A stretch of DNA of 34,958 nt, taken from positions 1 through 34,958 of the forward strand of contig NZ_MBTG01000050.1 in NCBI RefSeq assembly GCF_002027705.1, given 5' to 3'. The stretch's first letter is position 1; each line of letters starts with the position of its first letter. The notes under the pieces were generated by a model that was given only the letters and a program-made list of their open reading frames with translations, was not told the origin of the DNA and searched no databases. This DNA comes from Paenibacillus ferrarius (lineage in GTDB: Bacteria; Bacillota; Bacilli; Paenibacillales; NBRC-103111). The translations under genes were made by a program, and so were the position numbers. Below are positions 24,965 to 33,088 of the stretch, in pieces.

Positions 24965-26639
24965 GCAAGTAAAAGGAATTTACTCACTGAGTCTCTTGAT
25001 GGTTCTTTTATCTGTCGTTAGTTTAATTGGCGTTACGTATGTACAACGCTCCTTAATTGATACTGTATTTTTAAATAAGCAGTATGGAGAATTTGGTGGC
25101 ATTCTTGCTTTGTTTGGAGTACTGGTTGTTATATATATTAGCTCATGGGTTGCCAAGGATATGTTACTGGAGAGAACTTGGACCGGGTTAAAGATTCTGC
25201 TCCGGGAAGCTTTTATGGAGAGACTATATCGGATGCCGACCAAACAATATAAAAATCAACGAATTGGTGATCTTTCCTCGCGGATGAAGCAGTTGCTGGA
25301 CTCCACTGATTTTTTTGTCGGTCCTCTTCCCAATGGCATCGAGAGCCTGCTAAGCATGCTTATCCTGACCGTTCTGATCGGAAAAGAAAGTATATGGCTT
25401 TTGGCTTCAATAACGATATTGAGTGTGATATATACTGGGCTTCATAAGCATTTTGCTCGACAAAACGGAAGTATTACGAAACAAATCAGAGAAGCTCAGT
25501 CTGCAGTCGCCGTGCAAATCGAAGAGGGAATAGCTGCTACGAGGGAAGTTGTTGCCTTCCATAATCATAATTGGGAAGCAAAGAAAATCCGCTATAGCTT
25601 TACGAGCCTTTTCCAAGCCGTGATGAAACAAGCGAAGTTAAAAAACAGGCAGATTTTTTGTACAGACCCTTTTAGGTGGGGAACAATTTTGCTCGTTTTG
25701 ATCATAGGTGGGGAAAACGTATTACGAGGTGAAATGAGCATCGGGCATTTTGTAGTCATTTACTTGCTGACGAACCAGCTGACAGATGCTTTTCAGGGCG
25801 GATTTCAATTGCTATCGAGCTTGTCGGAAGCCAAAGTAACTATTGAACGTGCAGGCTCTATTATGCAAATGGATTTTGTTGATGAAGGTGTAGGTTCTAT
25901 TCGAGGAGGCATTCAGCAGATCACCTTTCAAGACGTGTATTTCCGATATAGAGAATCGACGGGGGAGGTGCTTAGTGGCTTCACGTTGGATATTCCAGTT
26001 GGAAGCAAGGTAGCTCTCGTTGGATTGAGCGGCTGTGGAAAATCTACGACAGCACAACTTTTGTCCGGATTATACGCACCTGACTCGGGCGGAATCTTTA
26101 TTAATCAGCAACCCTTACAAGCGTATCGGTGGTCAGAATGGACGAGCAAAATGTCTTTTGTCATGCAGGAGCCATACTTATTTCCGGACACGATCCAAAC
26201 GAATATTAAGCTTGGAAGAGACGTGCCGGATGAAGAATTGCACGAAGCTTGCGAGATATCCCAACTTTCTCAAGTAATCGGTAAGTTACCTGACGGATAC
26301 AATACGCTAGTTGGAGAGCGGGGCATTACACTGTCTGGAGGAGAGCGTCAGAGGCTGGTAGTAGCTAGGGCTATATTGCAAAATCCAGAAGTGCTGATTT
26401 TGGATGAGGCGACTTCTGCACTGGATATGGAGACGGAACGCAGAATTATGCAGCAATTGGATAAGCGCCGTAAAGGAAAAACAACGATTGTTATTGCCCA
26501 TCGCCTTTCTACGATCCAGAATTCGGATCTTATCGTAATCATGGAGAAGGGGAAAGTTCACGAAATGGGGAGTCATGCAGATTTATTAGAGAAAAGCCTT
26601 ATTTACCAGGAACTGATGAATAGGAATGAAGTCCCTTGA
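24912..26639 (+). CDS. ABC exporter half-transporter, second of pair
   Basis: The product is 575 residues with the same plan: exporter-type membrane domain, then ATPase with Walker A GLSGCGKST, signature LSGGERQR and Walker B VLILDEATSALD. ATG 24912 is preceded by AAAGGAGG at 24897-24904, which lies inside the first transporter gene and supports the 53-base overlap as real. Both ATPase sites look canonical, unlike many heterodimeric exporters with one degenerate site. Substrate unknown; the operon's product is the natural guess. Confidence 0.92.
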   Translation: MSSSTERVKIGWYLTYLKQVKGIYSLSLLMVLLSVVSLIGVTYVQRSLIDTVFLNKQYGEFGGILALFGVLVVIYISSWVAKDMLLERTWTGLKILLREAFMERLYRMPTKQYKNQRIGDLSSRMKQLLDSTDFFVGPLPNGIESLLSMLILTVLIGKESIWLLASITILSVIYTGLHKHFARQNGSITKQIREAQSAVAVQIEEGIAATREVVAFHNHNWEAKKIRYSFTSLFQAVMKQAKLKNRQIFCTDPFRWGTILLVLIIGGENVLRGEMSIGHFVVIYLLTNQLTDAFQGGFQLLSSLSEAKVTIERAGSIMQMDFVDEGVGSIRGGIQQITFQDVYFRYRESTGEVLSGFTLDIPVGSKVALVGLSGCGKSTTAQLLSGLYAPDSGGIFINQQPLQAYRWSEWTSKMSFVMQEPYLFPDTIQTNIKLGRDVPDEELHEACEISQLSQVIGKLPDGYNTLVGERGITLSGGERQRLVVARAILQNPEVLILDEATSALDMETERRIMQQLDKRRKGKTTIVIAHRLSTIQNSDLIVIMEKGKVHEMGSHADLLEKSLIYQELMNRNEVP

Positions 26640-26665
26640 ATGATCATGAGTTGTGGAGGACGGAG

Positions 26666-27616
26666 TTGAACAAAGTGATTAGTTTAGAGCATATGTATCA
26701 TTGTCCCAGCTGCTATGCGCCATTGATAAAGGAACTTACTGCTTTATCCTGCGAAGCTTGTAAGACGAATTATCCGGTTAGTGGAGAGATACCGATTCTG
26801 CTCACCCCTTTATTACGATCAGAAGGCAATCCAACGGATCAGGTTAAGCAGGACATTCAGCAGCATTACACACAAGTTTCCGAATCACTAGAGAAGGGCC
26901 AAGTTTCGAAGTACGTGACATTTCTTAATTACGGATATTTGCCCAGTGCAAACGAACAGTATTCACCCTTGGAAATCCCCCAGAATACGATGAGCCGGAA
27001 TGCGGTCAAATTGCTGTTTGAAGTGATTGGTCAAGCGGATTTGGAGGGTAAGCATATTCTCGATGTCGGGTGTGGACGTGGGGGGAGCATTGAGATCCTG
27101 AACCGATTTTTTAAACCAGCCATGCTGGTGGGTCTTGATATTACTGAGGCTTCCATACGATTTAACCATAATCGCAACAAGTTCAAGCATATTCATTTCT
27201 GTGTCGGAGATGCGGAGAGCTTGCCGTTTGGGAACGAATCTTTCGATGTCGTCCTCAATATCGAGTCTTCTTACGCTTATCCAGATATGACTGAATTTTA
27301 TCGTCAGGTCGATCGAGTCTTAAAAAAGGGAAGTCACTTCTTATATGGAGATATTTTGCCTGTAAGTAAGTTTGAAGAATCAGCAAGAATGCTGAATCAG
27401 CTTGGGTTTGAAACGATTCGTAACCAAGATATCAGCGAGAACATTCTTCTATCCTGTGATCAGTCTGCATCCCGTAATGCGGAAGCGTATGGTGCACTTG
27501 ACGATGCTTTTATGGCTAGGCTCAGGGAATCACTATGTTTGCCGGGATCGCAAATCTACAGTGATCTTATAAGTGGTGTCAAACAATTCCGCATTATGAA
27601 CTTGCTTAAAGCTTAA
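26666..27616 (+). CDS. SAM-dependent methyltransferase with N-terminal zinc ribbon
   Basis: The product is 316 residues from TTG 26666; GGAGGA at 26655-26660 supports this start (GTG 26675 is an alternative, TTG 26636 lacks a good site). An N-terminal zinc ribbon (Cys13, Cys16, Cys29, Cys32: HCPSC and CEAC) is followed by a class I methyltransferase domain with motif I ILDVGCGRGGS (about 131-141), FCVGDAESLPFGNESFDVVLN and a late FLYGDIL. The Trm112-like ribbon plus Methyltransf_11 layout is common in small-molecule methyltransferases. It probably methylates an O, N or S atom of the product. Confidence 0.88.
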   Translation: MNKVISLEHMYHCPSCYAPLIKELTALSCEACKTNYPVSGEIPILLTPLLRSEGNPTDQVKQDIQQHYTQVSESLEKGQVSKYVTFLNYGYLPSANEQYSPLEIPQNTMSRNAVKLLFEVIGQADLEGKHILDVGCGRGGSIEILNRFFKPAMLVGLDITEASIRFNHNRNKFKHIHFCVGDAESLPFGNESFDVVLNIESSYAYPDMTEFYRQVDRVLKKGSHFLYGDILPVSKFEESARMLNQLGFETIRNQDISENILLSCDQSASRNAEAYGALDDAFMARLRESLCLPGSQIYSDLISGVKQFRIMNLLKA

Positions 27617-27633
27617 CTATACGGAGGTTATCT

Positions 27634-28761
27634 ATGTCAGCTAATTTTGAGCAACGCGTAATCATTTTGTTGTTGCAGCCCATGTTACCACTAGATGAAG
27701 AGCAGGAATTAATACAATTGCTAAAAACGCATGGAGATTGGAGCGCTATCATTGGCAAGCTAATTGTGTATAGATCCGTAGGGATTGCTTATAAACGATT
27801 GGAATATATGTTAACTAAAATGGATATCAAAGAATTTGCTTACAAAAAGATATATAACATACTGAAGGATATGTACCGTGTGCAATTCATTCGGTTATCA
27901 GAGCAGGCGAAACAAGTTTATGAAATCGCGGAGGCTTTTGAAAAAGCGGGAGTGCGCTACTCTGTACTAAAAGGACTTGCGCTAGCTGCTGGCTTGTATC
28001 AGGACTTGGGCAGTCGGAGCTCAAATGATATGGATGTGATGGTTCATCCGGATGAACTTGAAGATGCGCTTCACGTACTTCGAGAATGTGGATACATTCA
28101 GGGTGAACTAAATATTTTAAAAGATGTGATAGAGCCGGCTTCCAGAAGAGACGTGGTAACTCGTCCGATGGTTTCGCATGAGGTTATCCCGTTTCAAAAA
28201 AAAGTGGAAAATAACCCCTTTATGACCAAGCATGAGGTCGATCTTCAATTTTCAATTGATCTGATGACATCCAACCGAACGGATGTTGCCGTTGATGAGT
28301 TTTTGTCAAGGCGTATTTTGATCGAAACTAAAGAGGGAGCATTCCACTCTTTAAGTTGGGAGGATCATTTTTTATTTCTTTGTGTCCATTTTTATAAGGA
28401 AGCCTCAACCGATTATGCATTGAAGTTGTACAATGATTTGTCGCTTTATAAGCTCTGTGACTTAATTTATTTGCTAAATTCAACGCATATTGAATTAATT
28501 AAGCATAAAATTATGAATCGCGCTAAAGAGTATGGACTTGAGAAGGCAGTCTTCTATGCCATGCACTACCTGCAGGAGGCATTCAATGTAACGGTAGATC
28601 CACTACTTTATGGTGAATTACAGCCACCAGACATCGAGTATATTCATCAACTATATAGATATAATTCAACTGAAGTCGTAATGAGATGGAATGAGCCTAT
28701 CCGGGAGCGTATTTTTAATTTAAACCGTGTTGGCGGATTTATGGAAGTAGCTGGTACTTGA
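27634..28761 (+). CDS. Nucleotidyltransferase-fold protein (NTP_transf_5 type)
   Basis: The product is 375 residues. The middle holds VLKGLALAAGLYQDLGSRSSNDMDVMV, a polymerase-beta-type nucleotidyltransferase signature with the metal-binding pair Asp132/Asp134, followed by HPDELEDALHVLRECGY; the rest (HEVDLQFSIDL, HFLFLCVHFYKE) matches the uncharacterised nucleotidyltransferase family PF14907. Relatives occur in peptide-type biosynthetic clusters, including lasso-peptide ones. It may nucleotidylate or phosphorylate the product as a protective or final step (inference). ACGGAGGT precedes ATG 27634. This is the last gene of the operon; no clear terminator follows. Confidence 0.85.
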   Translation: MSANFEQRVIILLLQPMLPLDEEQELIQLLKTHGDWSAIIGKLIVYRSVGIAYKRLEYMLTKMDIKEFAYKKIYNILKDMYRVQFIRLSEQAKQVYEIAEAFEKAGVRYSVLKGLALAAGLYQDLGSRSSNDMDVMVHPDELEDALHVLRECGYIQGELNILKDVIEPASRRDVVTRPMVSHEVIPFQKKVENNPFMTKHEVDLQFSIDLMTSNRTDVAVDEFLSRRILIETKEGAFHSLSWEDHFLFLCVHFYKEASTDYALKLYNDLSLYKLCDLIYLLNSTHIELIKHKIMNRAKEYGLEKAVFYAMHYLQEAFNVTVDPLLYGELQPPDIEYIHQLYRYNSTEVVMRWNEPIRERIFNLNRVGGFMEVAGT

Positions 28762-28809
28762 TCGTGCAGTGCTTAATAATCAAGGCTTCCAATTTCAACT
28801 TATGGGGCA

Positions 28810-29446
28810 TTTGTGAGGCGAAAATTGAGTCGCATTAACTGGCGATAGGTGGCCAAAAGATCCTTCAGCACTCTGATCGGGTCGGTCGACGCTCCGTCAG
28901 GCCAAATTAACGTCGAAGGAAATTGGATATATTCGGTCTGCTTTTATAAAATCGCGGGACGGCGAGACATCCCTGTACCGAGGGACCGCAGCCGATTCGA
29001 TGTGCGACACGATTTTGTTGGTGACGTTTGGAAAGCATGATTGGCGACAAATTGATGCTGTACAGATGGTTCAGATGGTCCTGAATGTCCCACGTACTTA
29101 CACCTGTGGCATATATGGCGATGATCTGATCTCAGTGCCTGTCATGCTGGGTTGCAGCTTCTTGACGAGCATGGGCTCGAACTCAACGTAACGGTCCCGC
29201 GGAACCTAGATATCGATTTCGCCATACTCACTGGTGACGGGGCTTGTCGTCTTCCCATTCCGCTGTTAGAGGTAGCTTTATTCTTTAGTCATGCTTCTCG
29301 TAGCCCAGTTCGGCCTCCAGCATCGACTTCAGCGTCTCGGCGAATGGCTCCTTCAGTGCCGACTGCACATGATCCATCGTTATCAGGTTATTTTCCTTGA
29401 CGAAAGCCTTCACTTGATCTTTGCTTAACCGTGCCACTTGTGTCAT
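28810..29446 (-). pseudogene. IS256-family (mutator) transposase remnant
   Basis: On the - strand the N-terminus is clear: ATG at 29446, MTQVARLSKDQVKAFVKENN, then the family's MLEAELGYEKHD before a stop at about 29283. The frame is then lost and regained: SEYGEIDI-VPRDR-EFEP-LVKK and, further on, NVTNKIV match the next part of IS256 transposases. Several stops and shifts make it dead, and only about half the usual 400 residues remains. Open frames on the + strand here are shadows. The remnant marks the right border of the operon. Confidence 0.78.
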
Positions 29447-29552
29447 CTTCTCAAACGACCTTTCTCTTAGTTTACTAGATTTGGGATTGAGATTTTTTTT
29501 GAAAAAATTATAGTTTTACGAGTTGTGACGGTGTGACCCCAAAATAGAAGCT

Positions 29553-29595
29553 GCGGCAGTCAGGGACTTGAAAATCCCATGACTGTCGCTTTTTT
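29553..29595 (+). terminator. Rho-independent terminator
   Basis: GCGGCAGTCAGGGA pairs with TCCCATGACTGTCGC (one bulge and a mismatch) around an 8-base loop, followed by TTTTTT. It is a strong hairpin pointing along the + strand and stands about 790 bases after the last operon gene, beyond the transposase remnant, so it could end read-through transcripts from the operon. Confidence 0.75.
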
Positions 29596-29856
29596 ATTTA
29601 TCCCAAGTGAGCTTAGCACGCAATTGATTTGTACAAAGAAAATTAACTTATTTTTAAATCAACCTTAATTAGCCTAATTGGTGTTGTCGGGTCAAAACAC
29701 GAATCTTTGAGAAATAAGTTGTGTCCTCATTCCTAGAGGCAGGATGCGATTTGTTTGGATTTGTGTTTAGAACTGTGTGGGCCTTGCTTCGCTTAAAAAT
29801 AAGAAGAGGTACAGTTCGGCATCGTGATTGTCGCACTGTGGATCGGCGACATTGAG

Positions 29857-29885
29857 TTGGACATAAAATATAAGACTAGTAGAAT
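29857..29885 (+). promoter_or_regulatory. Sigma-A-type promoter of the 41-codon gene
   Basis: TTGGAC at 29857-29862 and TAGAAT at 29880-29885 are separated by exactly 17 bases. A strong ribosome binding site (AAGGAGGGAG) and the ATG of a small gene follow at 29896-29918. The region 29596-29856 before it holds no supported gene. Confidence 0.6.
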
Positions 29886-29915
29886 GGTAGGTAAGAAGGA
29901 GGGAGTTTCTCATAA

Positions 29916-30041
29916 ATGAGTTTACACAAAGTTTTTGATAGCCCCTTTTTTCAGCGTGTGACGGTAAACATGAATAATATGCAAAATGATGATTATTTAA
30001 TAAATGCGTTATTTCTCAGTAATTATGAATTTTTATATTGA
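29916..30041 (+). CDS. Small protein of 41 residues, unknown
   Basis: ATG 29916 follows AAGGAGGGAG with about a 10-base spacer and a promoter with near-consensus boxes. The product begins MSLHKVFDSPFFQRV and ends NALFLSNYEFLY; it is mixed polar and aromatic, rich in Asn, without Cys and without an obvious membrane helix. I do not recognise it. It could be a small regulatory or signalling peptide, or the intact 5' end of a gene whose remainder was lost. The good expression signals argue that it is translated. Confidence 0.5.
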   Translation: MSLHKVFDSPFFQRVTVNMNNMQNDDYLINALFLSNYEFLY

Positions 30042-30110
30042 AACTGGATGAGACACAAGTGATCTTCTCGAAAATTATGAACAATGACCCTACGGGAACG
30101 CGGGGTCTTA

Positions 30111-30362
30111 ATGTTTGTATTCTCACTTGAAATGAAAAATCACAATGAAGTACAGCATGCGCAAATCGGCAGAAAATGGTTGGTTCCGGAGTTCAAGAAC
30201 ATGGAAGATCTTAAACAGCAAGCGGAAAGTGTTATGAAACGGAACCTAGAAGAAAAGGCCAGATTGAGTGAACAATCGGATCAAAAAGATTGGTGGCCTG
30301 AATTCCTCGCAGAAATTCGTGCCGGAAGAGAGAGAACACGTGGAGGAGTGACAGCATCATGA
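30111..30362 (+). CDS. Small hypothetical protein
   Basis: From ATG 30111 the product is 83 residues, hydrophilic and probably helical (EFKNMEDLKQQAESVMKRN, then DWWPEFLAEIRAGRERTRGG). The frame is open back to ATG 30084. A weak GGGG precedes 30111. A terminator follows 40 bases after the stop. I see no family match; it may be a C-terminal remnant of a longer gene. Confidence 0.4.
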   Translation: MFVFSLEMKNHNEVQHAQIGRKWLVPEFKNMEDLKQQAESVMKRNLEEKARLSEQSDQKDWWPEFLAEIRAGRERTRGGVTAS

Positions 30363-30404
30363 ATTTGAAGAGTCATATTATTTTTCACTCACTTGCTTTT
30401 CAGG

Positions 30405-30427
30405 AGTCCTCTTCTTGAGGGCTTTTT
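30405..30427 (+). terminator. Small rho-independent terminator
   Basis: AGTCCTC and GAGGGCT form a 7-bp stem (one G-T pair) with a TTCTT loop, followed by a T-run. It stands between the small hypothetical gene and the AraC-type gene, and overlaps the -35 box of the latter. Confidence 0.6.
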
Positions 30428-30442
30428 ATTTTATCGTATAAT
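30415..30442 (+). promoter_or_regulatory. Promoter of the AraC-type gene
   Basis: TTGAGG at 30415-30420 and TATAAT at 30437-30442 are 16 bases apart. The gene's ATG is at 30484 after GGAAGGAATT. The -35 box lies inside the preceding terminator hairpin. Confidence 0.55.
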
Positions 30443-30483
30443 AGAAGAATTAAATACTAATTTTTTGTTCGGAAGGAATTCAT

Positions 30484-31380
30484 ATGGCAGTCAAATCAGA
30501 TTACAAGAAGATGAGCCGCAATTTAAATGAAACCGCTGTAGATATTCATGGTGAAGATTTAAGCTTTAAGGTGTATTATTGGGGGGCTATGCCGGAACAC
30601 TTTGATAATCCGATACATCGACATTCCTTTTTTGAGTTTTGTTATGTTCTGGCAGGAGAGGGGAGCTACTTGGAGTCAGGTGAAGAATATCCGCTCCGTC
30701 AAGGAACTTTGTTTTGTTCAAGACCTGGCAAATGGCATCAAATAAAAAGCGAGGCAGGGATCGAGCTCTATTATGTTGCCTTCGAAACTGATAGTTCCCG
30801 GTCTTCGGTAGAGACATTAAACCGTTATTTACAACTGATGAATTTGAATAAAATTGTTGTACCCATGGCAGACGAAACGGTAACCGCACAAACGTGGCGG
30901 ATGTTGTTGACGCTGTGCAAGCAGGATTATGCCATGACAAAAGAAATGATTCGCAGTTTTGCTTATGCTTTACTTGTTTCTTTTTGTAGTGAATTTACGG
31001 AGGTTGTCGAAAACGGCGACTTACCGGAGCATCAGCTAATTGCTTTCTATTATTTACAGCGAGCGAAGCTTTTTATCGAGGATAATCTATCTTCTTCCTT
31101 AAGTATTGCACAGTTGTCAGCCTATCTGAATATTACAGAGCGTCATTTCTCACGATTGTTTGCTTTGAAAGTCGGGTAATCGTTTTCACACTACGTGCAA
31201 GAGAGAAGAGTTCGGAAGTCTATGGAGCTTCTTCTCGAAAAAGATTGGACCATAAGTCGTATCGCCCAAGAGACTGGGTTTGAATCCATACACTATTTCA
31301 CAAGAGTTATTACCCGTAAAATTGGCGTTGCTCCAGGGAAATTTCGCAAATCACAATTGTCTGATATTCCTTTTAGCTGA
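30484..31380 (+). pseudogene. AraC-family transcription regulator with an in-frame stop
   Basis: The gene encodes a cupin-type sensing domain (HRHSFFEFCYVLAGEGSYLE) and a C-terminal double helix-turn-helix. The first helix-turn-helix is LSIAQLSAYLNITERHFSRLF. A TAA at 31177-31179 then stops the frame between the two DNA-binding motifs. The same frame continues unshifted as SFSHYVQERRVRKSMELLLE, followed by the second motif ISRIAQETGFESIHYFTRVI and a normal end at 31380. Without the stop it would be a standard protein of about 298 residues. One base change explains the defect. The truncated 231-residue product would bind DNA poorly, if at all. Confidence 0.88.
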
Positions 31381-31393
31381 TTGTAGACGTCAG

Positions 31394-31468
31394 AGAAAGA
31401 GACGTTTGTGGGGCACTGTTCTCCATACGGATCAAGGCTTTCAAGCTCATGTACTTCGACACAAATAG
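31394..31468 (+). pseudogene. Possible remnant of an IS3-family transposase
   Basis: A short open stretch ending at 31468 reads VLHTDQGFQAHVLRHK. The core resembles the HSDQGFQYTS catalytic segment of IS3-family OrfB proteins. Only about 20 residues are left, so the match could be chance. Confidence 0.35.
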
Positions 31469-31469
31469 A

Positions 31470-31492
31470 ATAAAACCGCCATCTTTGGCGGT
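31470..31492 (-). terminator. Terminator of the 48-codon peptide gene
   Basis: On the - strand ACCGCC and GGCGGT form a perfect 6-bp G+C-rich stem with a 6-base loop, followed by TTTTATT. It begins 7 bases after the stop of the small gene at 31500-31646, exactly where its terminator should be. Confidence 0.65.
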
Positions 31493-31499
31493 TAGTTAA

Positions 31500-31646
31500 T
31501 TAAGGTTCATCCATATATTCTTCTTCGTTCGGGATACTGTTCAAAGGGTTTGTATCCATTTTTTTCTGATCCTGCTCGGTGTCGCAGTTTACAATACACT
31601 TCATTATTTCTTCGGAGTTGTCTTGAATATTCGTGTACTCAACCAT
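31500..31646 (-). CDS. Small acidic peptide of 48 residues, unknown (possible precursor peptide)
   Basis: ATG at 31644-31646 is preceded by AAAGGAGGTATACC, a near-perfect ribosome binding site, and the stop is followed by a terminator. The product is strongly acidic; it contains two close cysteines (MKCIVNC, Cys17 and Cys21) and ends PNEEEYMDEP. No membrane segment. The open frame runs on upstream to 31886, but that part is antisense to the arginase remnant, so the internal start is the real one. Size, leader-like acidic residues and the neighbouring biosynthetic operon make a modified-peptide precursor or a small regulator conceivable; I recognise no family. Confidence 0.6.
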   Translation of the reverse strand: MVEYTNIQDNSEEIMKCIVNCDTEQDQKKMDTNPLNSIPNEEEYMDEP

Positions 31647-31755
31647 AAAGGTATACCTCCTTTCATTAAATTTAGAGTTTCCAAGATCAAGCAAATTATT
31701 CGAGTAGTGATTTGAGCAGCTGCGATAATCACTTATAGCTCTGAGAAAGATAGCT

Positions 31756-31968
31756 ATGGCTATTTTTGAAGCACCTGGGGTCGGAATGCCGATCCCCGGC
31801 GGACTGACTTGCCGCGAAGCGCATTTTGCCTGTGAACTGCTTGCGGAATCGGGTCGAATCGTCTCCATAGACGTTGTTAAGATCAATTCGATGTTGGATG
31901 TAAGCAGATGCAGTGCGCGGCTAGCTATTGGTCTGTTTACGTCTTTGCTGGGAAAGCGAATTTTGTGA
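31756..31968 (+). pseudogene. rocF: Arginase, C-terminal remnant
   Basis: Seventy codons match the C-terminus of bacterial arginases: APGVGMPIPGGLTCREAHFA corresponds to the family's APGVGTPVxGGxxYRExHLA, followed by ELLAESGRIVSIDVVKINSMLD and a LLGKRIL end. All manganese-binding His and Asp residues of arginase lie upstream and are missing, so it cannot be active. The upstream join is where the peptide gene's leader begins, so a deletion or insertion cut the gene. Confidence 0.8.
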
Positions 31969-32089
31969 AAAAAGCCGCCACAGATGGATTCAACTTCCTG
32001 TAAGAGGACAAGAACATATATCTTTAGTAGTCCGTGCTCTACGCAGTATTTTTATTTAATGAATAAAGTTTTACAATTTAATAATGAAT

Positions 32090-32175
32090 TCAACACAGAG
32101 AGGGCAGACGAATGATTGCATTCGCCTGCCCCTTCCTTATCATATGCATGGCTTCGATTCCCGCTTTGAGCAAAG
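32090..32175 (-). pseudogene. Remnant of an IS6-family transposase, inverted
   Basis: The - strand encodes AGIEAMHMIRKGQA, the C-terminal signature of the same IS6-family transposase as at 594-785, and then diverges. Only about 25 residues are left. It lies directly before the left end of the next element, in the opposite orientation. Confidence 0.7.
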
Positions 32176-32248
32176 AGATGAGAGAATTTATTGGGTTGTG
32201 GTGCAAAGCTCTAATTCGTGATAACGTAATTGATAATGAAGTCATGGG

Positions 32249-32507
32249 ATGGAGCAACTTGCTTTGGAAACGAAATTGGATTTATTTAAATGGAAGCAAT
32301 ATGAATCGGCAATCATTTTACTAACGGTGAGATGGTATTTGAAATATAGTTTAAGCTATCGAGATATAGTTGAAATGATGAGTGATCGAGGATTAAGGAT
32401 CTCCCATACGACGATCATGAGATGGGTCCATGAATTTGGACCTGAAATCGACAAACGAATCCGCCCCTTTTTGAAACCTACAAACGACTCGTGGAGGACT
32501 GACGAAA
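32249..32507 (+). CDS. IS6-family transposase, first exon (second exon begins at 34949)
   Basis: ATG 32249 opens MEQLALETKLDLFKW, followed by the helix-turn-helix part (YRDIVEMMSDRGL, TTIMRWVHEFGPEIDKR) to RTDE. Eighty-six codons are read before the group II intron. Joining 32507 to 34949 continues the frame as D-E-T-Y-I, exactly as in the copy at 1022-1303, so correct splicing would restore the protein. No frameshift or stop is visible in this exon, unlike the decayed left-flank copy. Only 10 bases of the second exon are inside the window. Confidence 0.88.
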
Positions 32508-33088
32508 GTGCGCCACGAGGCGCTGTATGTTGAGGTTTCACACGAAATATTTGGCTACCTCAAACCAAATAGGCTAGGATGGCATGCGTCAGATACGAGC
32601 ATATCTGGGGTGTGAAGCCCATCTAACAATGTACCTGTGAGGGAAATCCATCTTCCCAAGACGCAGGGCTAGCCTCAATGACCTGCTATGGTTAGCGAAA
32701 GCAAAGTCACGTCCGAAGCGCGGTCAGTTCTAACACCCGAAAACGAATGGATGACACGAGTGGGCGGCATGAGCAACTTGCCCTTTTCGTTGGCTTGTTG
32801 ACCCGATTCATTTCCTGAATCGGTGGTTGCTAGGTACAGAGGTGAAACCTAGCAAATCAGCCCCGCGTAGAGTGATAACCTAAGGCAACGAGACAACATG
32901 CAGTGAACGTGGGAACCTGACCGTTCCGCCTTTTTATAGGGACGGACTGCTCGTTGATGTGAACGATCAGGGACGGAGGAGTCGTAGTAGTCTGAGATAG
33001 GGAAAGCCTATTACGTGGCGAAGGACTCCAGTCTAAAGTGAGAGCGTATTTGCAAAGTAGAGCCCCAGAAATGTAAGGGGTGATTGCT

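Noticed and set aside
28849..29400. Three short + strand frames
   Set aside because: They are antisense to the IS256-type transposase remnant and have no ribosome binding sites.
31195..31380. Separate small helix-turn-helix gene starting at GTG
   Set aside because: It is in frame with the AraC-type gene and supplies its missing second DNA-binding motif, so it is the tail of that broken gene.
31647..31886. N-terminal extension of the - strand small peptide to 128 residues
   Set aside because: Most of the extension is antisense to the arginase remnant, and the strong ribosome binding site belongs to the internal ATG at 31646.
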